From Corallochytrium limacisporum (lineage: Eukaryota > Opisthokonta), in the NCBI GenBank assembly GCA_002811645.1, contig PDIP01000030.1, positions 86,481-150,480 on the forward strand: a stretch of DNA of 64,000 nt, read 5' to 3'. Below the pieces are notes generated by a model. It was not told where the DNA came from. It saw only the letters and a program-made list of their open reading frames with translations, and did not search any database. A program made the position numbers and the translations under genes. Below are positions 60,112 to 64,000 of the stretch, piece after piece (within the stretch, counting starts at the first letter, position 1; each line of letters opens with the position of its first letter).

Positions 60112-62337
60112 TTACAATCGATTGAAGAGTTGAAGATTGACAGCGGCAAGGAAGGCCGGAATGGATTGCAGGGTACCTAAGTACGTCTCCATCAAAGACT
60201 GTACCAATGGGTCCGATGCGTAAGTTGTCTCAAGCATATAGAACCCTGGCGCATCTCCGCCACGGCGGCCGCGGTATTCGAATAGAAGGTACTTAGTAGA
60301 GTCATTCAGGGCAATTGGCGTCAGGCGATATCGCCTCTCTGTTGGCATCTCTACACGCCATCCAAAGATTTCAGAAACGTCTCGGCGAAACTCATTTGTC
60401 TTCTTCGCAAAGATGGTACGCATGCGTTCGTTGCGAATATTTGCCTGCTCGAGCTGATCCTTGAGCTCCTTTGTCGATTGCATTTCTCCTTCCGACTTTG
60501 CAGGTGCGGAGGTGGTTTCCGGTGGTGTCGCGGCGGAGTTGAACTCCAATTGTGCCTGTAATTCAGTGACCCGGTTCAATCGCTTCCTAAGGGCCATATC
60601 TAGCGGATTGCCCTGGAAGTGCAGAATCTTGTATGGCCTCTGGGCGCTTTGCTCCTGACGTGGAGCACTTGTTGCTCCGTGCTTCGACTGTAACTCCTCC
60701 TGCAGAAGCTTCTTCTCCGACACAATTCTTGTGATCTCCTCTTCGGCTTGAACAACACGCGATTCTAGTCGACGCTTTGCCATGTCAACGTCAGCATACG
60801 ACTTCCGCAAGTTCTCGGCCTCACGTTGATAAAAGTCAGTGTCCTTCTTGTACTGATCGATGGCAAAGTCATGCTGCTTCCGCAGCTCATTGATGGTGTC
60901 TATGAGATCGGTGGTTTTGCTCTCATCACCTCCATCTACATCACCAGCTTGCAGCCCAAGAGCCAGCGCTTCCTTAAGGCGCTTGACGGATGTGTCGGAG
61001 TACACAAGACGACTCTCAAGTTGCTTCCGGCTGATGTGTTCCTGATCCAGCTGCCGCTTCAGGTCATCAACTTCTATCCTCAGTTTGCTGGTAATGTCAT
61101 TCTTCTCGACGGATGCCAATTTCTGTTTCAACTGCCCTATTTCATCATCACGTTCAAGCACTGCTGAACGAATATCAGAAATAAACTTCTGTAGCTGACC
61201 AGGTTCCTTGAAAGTCACCGTTTGGCCATCGATTCCCATGGTCGACTGTACTGTCCAGTTCTCCAGAGTGCTCACCTGAGATTGCAGGCGTTGGTTATCC
61301 TGAACTGCGGAATTCAAACGGTCTTCCAGAACTTTTTTCTCAGACTCCGCGGCCTCAACACGATGGTTATCCTCTGCATATTTCTTTGCGCGCATTCGCA
61401 ACTTACTTATCTCCTCCTCCAATTGCTCCTTCTCCTTCTGCCCTTTTATGTAGGTGGCAGCCATGATACGAGCCTCATCCACGGCTTGTTCACTGGTGGA
61501 CATATTCTGCAGCTTGAACAGCTGGGCATCGCGCTCAGAGGTCAAGGTGTCCACTTTAGCGCGCAAGTCGAGAACATCTTCCATAGATTTTTCCAGGGCT
61601 GCAGTCTTATCCGCCAATTCCTCACTGCAAATGCTCTTCTCTGCCAATTCACGCCTCAAGTCGCTTATGGTCTGATCCCTCGCGCTGAGCTCTGATTCGT
61701 GCAGGTGGAGCTGCTCGAGGGCGTTTGACTTTGCCTCCGCCAACTCTGCTTTTGTTTCGGCACAAGCTTGTCGATCCATTTCGGCTTGTCCCGACGTCTC
61801 CTTTTCTGCCTCCGTAGCGGATTCTAGTTTGTTTTTGGTACTCTCCAGAGTTGTTTTTGTTTGTTCGAGACCGCTCTTAAGGCGATCGATCAGATCATAC
61901 GCTTCATCAAGTTCATCCTTCAATTTGTATGTTTCAAAGTCCCTATGTGACAAATCATTCTTTACCTCTGTTATCTTTTCTTGTAACACAGAAGTCGTTA
62001 AAGCGTGCTTTGACATCTCACTTCCTAATTCACATTTTGTCTCCAGATATCGCCGTTTATAAGACTGCACAGCGTCGAAATTCAGGTCTGCCTCTGCCAG
62101 AGCTCCCTTTAGCTCTGTAGCGCCTGTGGTACTAGTTGCTGTGGTGATCTGTTGGTTTTCTGTATCCGCTGACCAGGCTTGCACGGCTGCCAATACTTTT
62201 GAAGGGGTCAATTTCTTTGATAGATCTGTCTTCTGCCCGAGTGGGGTACTCTTTGCAGAGGCCTTCTTTGGAGAGGTGGTCCTCCTGCGCTTAGGCGATA
62301 CGGATCTCTTCCGCTTTGCGGGACTCGCTACTGTCAT
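60112..62337 (-). CDS. Spindle checkpoint protein Mad1
   Basis: 741 residues. A basic Ser/Pro N-terminus (ProLysArgArgArgThrThrSerProLysLys) is likely nuclear targeting. Residues about 80-560 are nearly continuous coiled coil. The Mad2-interaction motif is LysIleLeuHis at 570-573, followed by AsnPro as in the human LysValLeuHis...AsnPro site. A short second coil then leads to the C-terminal RWD-like domain (about 625-741), containing ThrAsnGluPheArgArgAspValSerGluIlePheGly, TyrArgLeuThrProIleAla and SerIleProAlaPheLeuAlaAlaValAsnLeu. Mad1 recruits Mad2 to unattached kinetochores. Length equals the human protein (718). ATG start; no introns. 59 bp from the convergent reductase stop. Confidence 0.92.
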   Translation of the reverse strand: MTVASPAKRKRSVSPKRRRTTSPKKASAKSTPLGQKTDLSKKLTPSKVLAAVQAWSADTENQQITTATSTTGATELKGALAEADLNFDAVQSYKRRYLETKCELGSEMSKHALTTSVLQEKITEVKNDLSHRDFETYKLKDELDEAYDLIDRLKSGLEQTKTTLESTKNKLESATEAEKETSGQAEMDRQACAETKAELAEAKSNALEQLHLHESELSARDQTISDLRRELAEKSICSEELADKTAALEKSMEDVLDLRAKVDTLTSERDAQLFKLQNMSTSEQAVDEARIMAATYIKGQKEKEQLEEEISKLRMRAKKYAEDNHRVEAAESEKKVLEDRLNSAVQDNQRLQSQVSTLENWTVQSTMGIDGQTVTFKEPGQLQKFISDIRSAVLERDDEIGQLKQKLASVEKNDITSKLRIEVDDLKRQLDQEHISRKQLESRLVYSDTSVKRLKEALALGLQAGDVDGGDESKTTDLIDTINELRKQHDFAIDQYKKDTDFYQREAENLRKSYADVDMAKRRLESRVVQAEEEITRIVSEKKLLQEELQSKHGATSAPRQEQSAQRPYKILHFQGNPLDMALRKRLNRVTELQAQLEFNSAATPPETTSAPAKSEGEMQSTKELKDQLEQANIRNERMRTIFAKKTNEFRRDVSEIFGWRVEMPTERRYRLTPIALNDSTKYLLFEYRGRRGGDAPGFYMLETTYASDPLVQSLMETYLGTLQSIPAFLAAVNLQLFNRL

Positions 62338-62941
62338 CTTTCTTTGGCCGCAAAACTCGATCTACATTGTTGTTATTGTTGTCATCTATGTGTGTATGGT
62401 AATTGAATGTCACTTCCATACATCTATCCTGCTCTCCCTACCACAACAACTTTGAAATAGTAGCTATGTCGAGCACGCGTTCTTTCGCCTTTGTTCAGTC
62501 AGGCACCAGACCCTTCCCGCCCAAACCAGAGAGGAATGCAGCCATTGGGGGGGGGGTCGGGGGAGAGACAACGGTGTGGCGGTAGAGTAGAGCTCACCAG
62601 ACAAATTTCCGACATCCACTGCTGTCACAGTCCTGAGAGAAAACAAGGAACTGAAACGATTATAATAGAGAACTGATCTAAGCCCTGAAGTTTACTCTTC
62701 AATTTCAAATGTGATATATTCAAACTTTACATGTTTTGGATTGACGATGGTGCAAGAATGCTTACTTTGAATGTGGTTTGATGGAGACCTTACAACTGCC
62801 TCAGTTCTGCCATGTAGACGTCAATGTATGCGTACGTTCTCTCGACCAGCCATGACCTTCACCTACGAATTCATGAAACAAGAGTGTACAGATGGCGAAG
62901 CTCATGGTCACCTCAGATTGCAAGGTCGTCCCTAAGTCTGC
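62338..62941. other. Gap between V-ATPase c'' 3' end and MAD1 5' end
   Basis: No gene. G10 at 62547-62556 on the MAD1 promoter side. Confidence 0.5.
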
Positions 62942-63595
62942 TTATGCTGTAGAAGTGGCACCAATTTCGGCGTTGGAAATTTGAAGGATACCAACAATCA
63001 CACCGAAAAGACCAATGGCAGAAGCAAAAATCTCAACAATGAGAAGCCTCACAAATAGAGAAGCATTCTGGGCATCACCAAGCGCAGCTCCAGAGCCAAC
63101 AATGCCGACACTAATACCGCATGCTAAGTTACTGAAACCGACCGTCAATCCAGCACCAAATAGAGCGTACCCACCAAACAAATTGTTTCTGTATGCCACG
63201 CTATTGTAATCGATGCCAACCTCGTCCTGTGAGAGCTTGCTGCTGACAATAATAGCAATAATGATACCGTAAATCGCGACGGCTTCGCAGAAAATAATGC
63301 TCACCAAGTTCTTGGTACGAATGCGAGGAGCCTTTACACCAGCACCCATAATGGATGATCCGGTAAGGTAAATGCCCGTAGCAGCCCCCACAACGGATAA
63401 CGAAATAGCAAGTCCAATACCTAGGCTAGCCCACAGCATAGGATCGGTGTATGTCAGGAACTCTGCAACATTGAAACGGAATCCACCCTGATCCGTCAGC
63501 AGCCAATACAATGCGATAAGGATGATGAGGGTAATGAGAATCCCAAGAAGAGAGTATATGTGCACCCCGTAGTAGGGGAGATAATATGTCACCAT
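62942..63595 (-). CDS. V-ATPase proteolipid subunit c'' (Vma16/ATP6V0B)
   Basis: 217 residues from the ATG at 63595 (the open frame continues upstream but only from a TTG). A first hydrophobic helix at 13-33 is followed by two pairs of helices of the c-ring type: [23 protein letters not shown] (Glu104, the proton-carrying residue), GlyAlaGlyLeuThrValGly, and LeuLeuIleValGluIlePheAlaSer (Glu188, also conserved in c''). It forms the proton-translocating rotor of vacuolar and endosomal V-ATPase. Length agrees with yeast Vma16 (213). Confidence 0.95.
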   Translation of the reverse strand: MVTYYLPYYGVHIYSLLGILITLIILIALYWLLTDQGGFRFNVAEFLTYTDPMLWASLGIGLAISLSVVGAATGIYLTGSSIMGAGVKAPRIRTKNLVSIIFCEAVAIYGIIIAIIVSSKLSQDEVGIDYNSVAYRNNLFGGYALFGAGLTVGFSNLACGISVGIVGSGAALGDAQNASLFVRLLIVEIFASAIGLFGVIVGILQISNAEIGATSTA

Positions 63596-63772
63596 CTTGG
63601 TTTCGGATACACACTGAAGCCAACCTTCAATGTACAGATGGCTTCCCGGTTCATAGAGACACTCTTTGTTTGGATATGATGTTCTTTGCCAAAATTCCAA
63701 AATACCTAGCAAGAGACTGTGTCAAGACCAACGCACCACTAGCAACATCCTAAACTTCTCATCGGTCACTCA

Positions 63773-64000
63773 ATGAAGCACCGTGACCTATCATCTCTAC
63801 TCGACAACCCGCCGAACCCGAACAACAAGGGGCCATTGTCAGTGAGTGATGTATACAAACTCCCTCCCGTGCCACGCAATACCCAAAGCCCCACAAACCA
63901 TCGCGCACCTACTCTCCCTAGTACCACCCTCTGTCTGGTATGTCAGGGTCAAAACTCCGAAAAACTTGACTCCCGAGGATCTTTTTCAATCTTGATTGTA
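63773..64000 (+). CDS. Partial gene running off the right edge
   Basis: An ATG at 63773 opens 76 codons without a stop to the window end. The start (MetLysHisArgAspLeuSerSerLeuLeuAspAsnProPro) is followed by Pro-, Asn- and Thr-rich sequence and a CysLeuValCys. It lies 177 bp from the V-ATPase start, divergently. The family cannot be judged from this piece; composition is typical of a disordered N-terminus. Confidence 0.5.
   Translation, partial: MKHRDLSSLLDNPPNPNNKGPLSVSDVYKLPPVPRNTQSPTNHRAPTLPSTTLCLVCQGQNSEKLDSRGSFSILIV

Noticed and set aside
62942..63712. Longer V-ATPase c'' reading frame from 63712
   Set aside because: The upstream start is a TTG; the ATG at 63595 gives the family length and the expected first helix.

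Overview
The window is a eukaryotic nuclear segment. It carries RPS28, exosome Rrp4, V-ATPase c'', Mad1, FANCI, XRCC4, MBIP, ENY2 and TTC5, and its genes are monocistronic and nearly intron-free. One clear spliced gene is visible (5345-5998), and its intron has a perfect TACTAAC branch point. The gene mix points to a unicellular opisthokont. There is an ERMES-type Mdm12 (fungi and some protists) alongside MBIP, TTC5, FANCI and XRCC4, which are typical of animals and their unicellular relatives and mostly absent from yeasts. An intron-poor unicellular holozoan (for example a Corallochytrium-like lineage) or an early-branching fungus fits best; this is inference, not identification.

Layout. 1-5.3 kb is gene-poor, with decayed reading frames. 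5.3-6.4 kb has a MARVEL membrane protein facing ENY2. 8.3-18.2 kb has an LtrA-family membrane protein, Mdm12 and a large phosphoinositide phospholipase C with three N-terminal DEP domains. 21.2-26.3 kb has TTC5, glutamate 5-kinase, a nocturnin/CCR4-type nuclease and a secreted, probably GPI-anchored protein. 26.3-35.0 kb is almost gene-free. 35.0-36.7 kb has an unknown protein facing MBIP. 36.7-40.7 kb is gene-free. 40.7-50.3 kb is dense: an aminotransferase, an AlkB-GRF protein, RPS28, Rrp4, an RNase P subunit, XRCC4 and an unknown protein. 50.3-63.6 kb has FANCI, an App1-type phosphatidate phosphatase, a soluble class I HMG-CoA reductase, Mad1 and V-ATPase c''. A partial gene runs off the right edge.

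Gene order is strikingly alternating. Nine tail-to-tail pairs are separated by about 30-290 bp, while promoter-side gaps are longer and hold all of the long poly-G/poly-C tracts. Several products belong to genome maintenance and mitosis (AlkB-like, XRCC4, FANCI, Mad1) and two to chromatin acetyltransferase complexes (ENY2, MBIP).

Points worth following: the triple-DEP PLC, FANCI with Met at the place of the ubiquitin-acceptor lysine but a retained SQ cluster, the membrane-anchor-less bacterial-looking HMG-CoA reductase, a UBA-like/AlkB/GRF fusion, and a dispersed 12-base motif with at least 11 non-coding copies on both strands.
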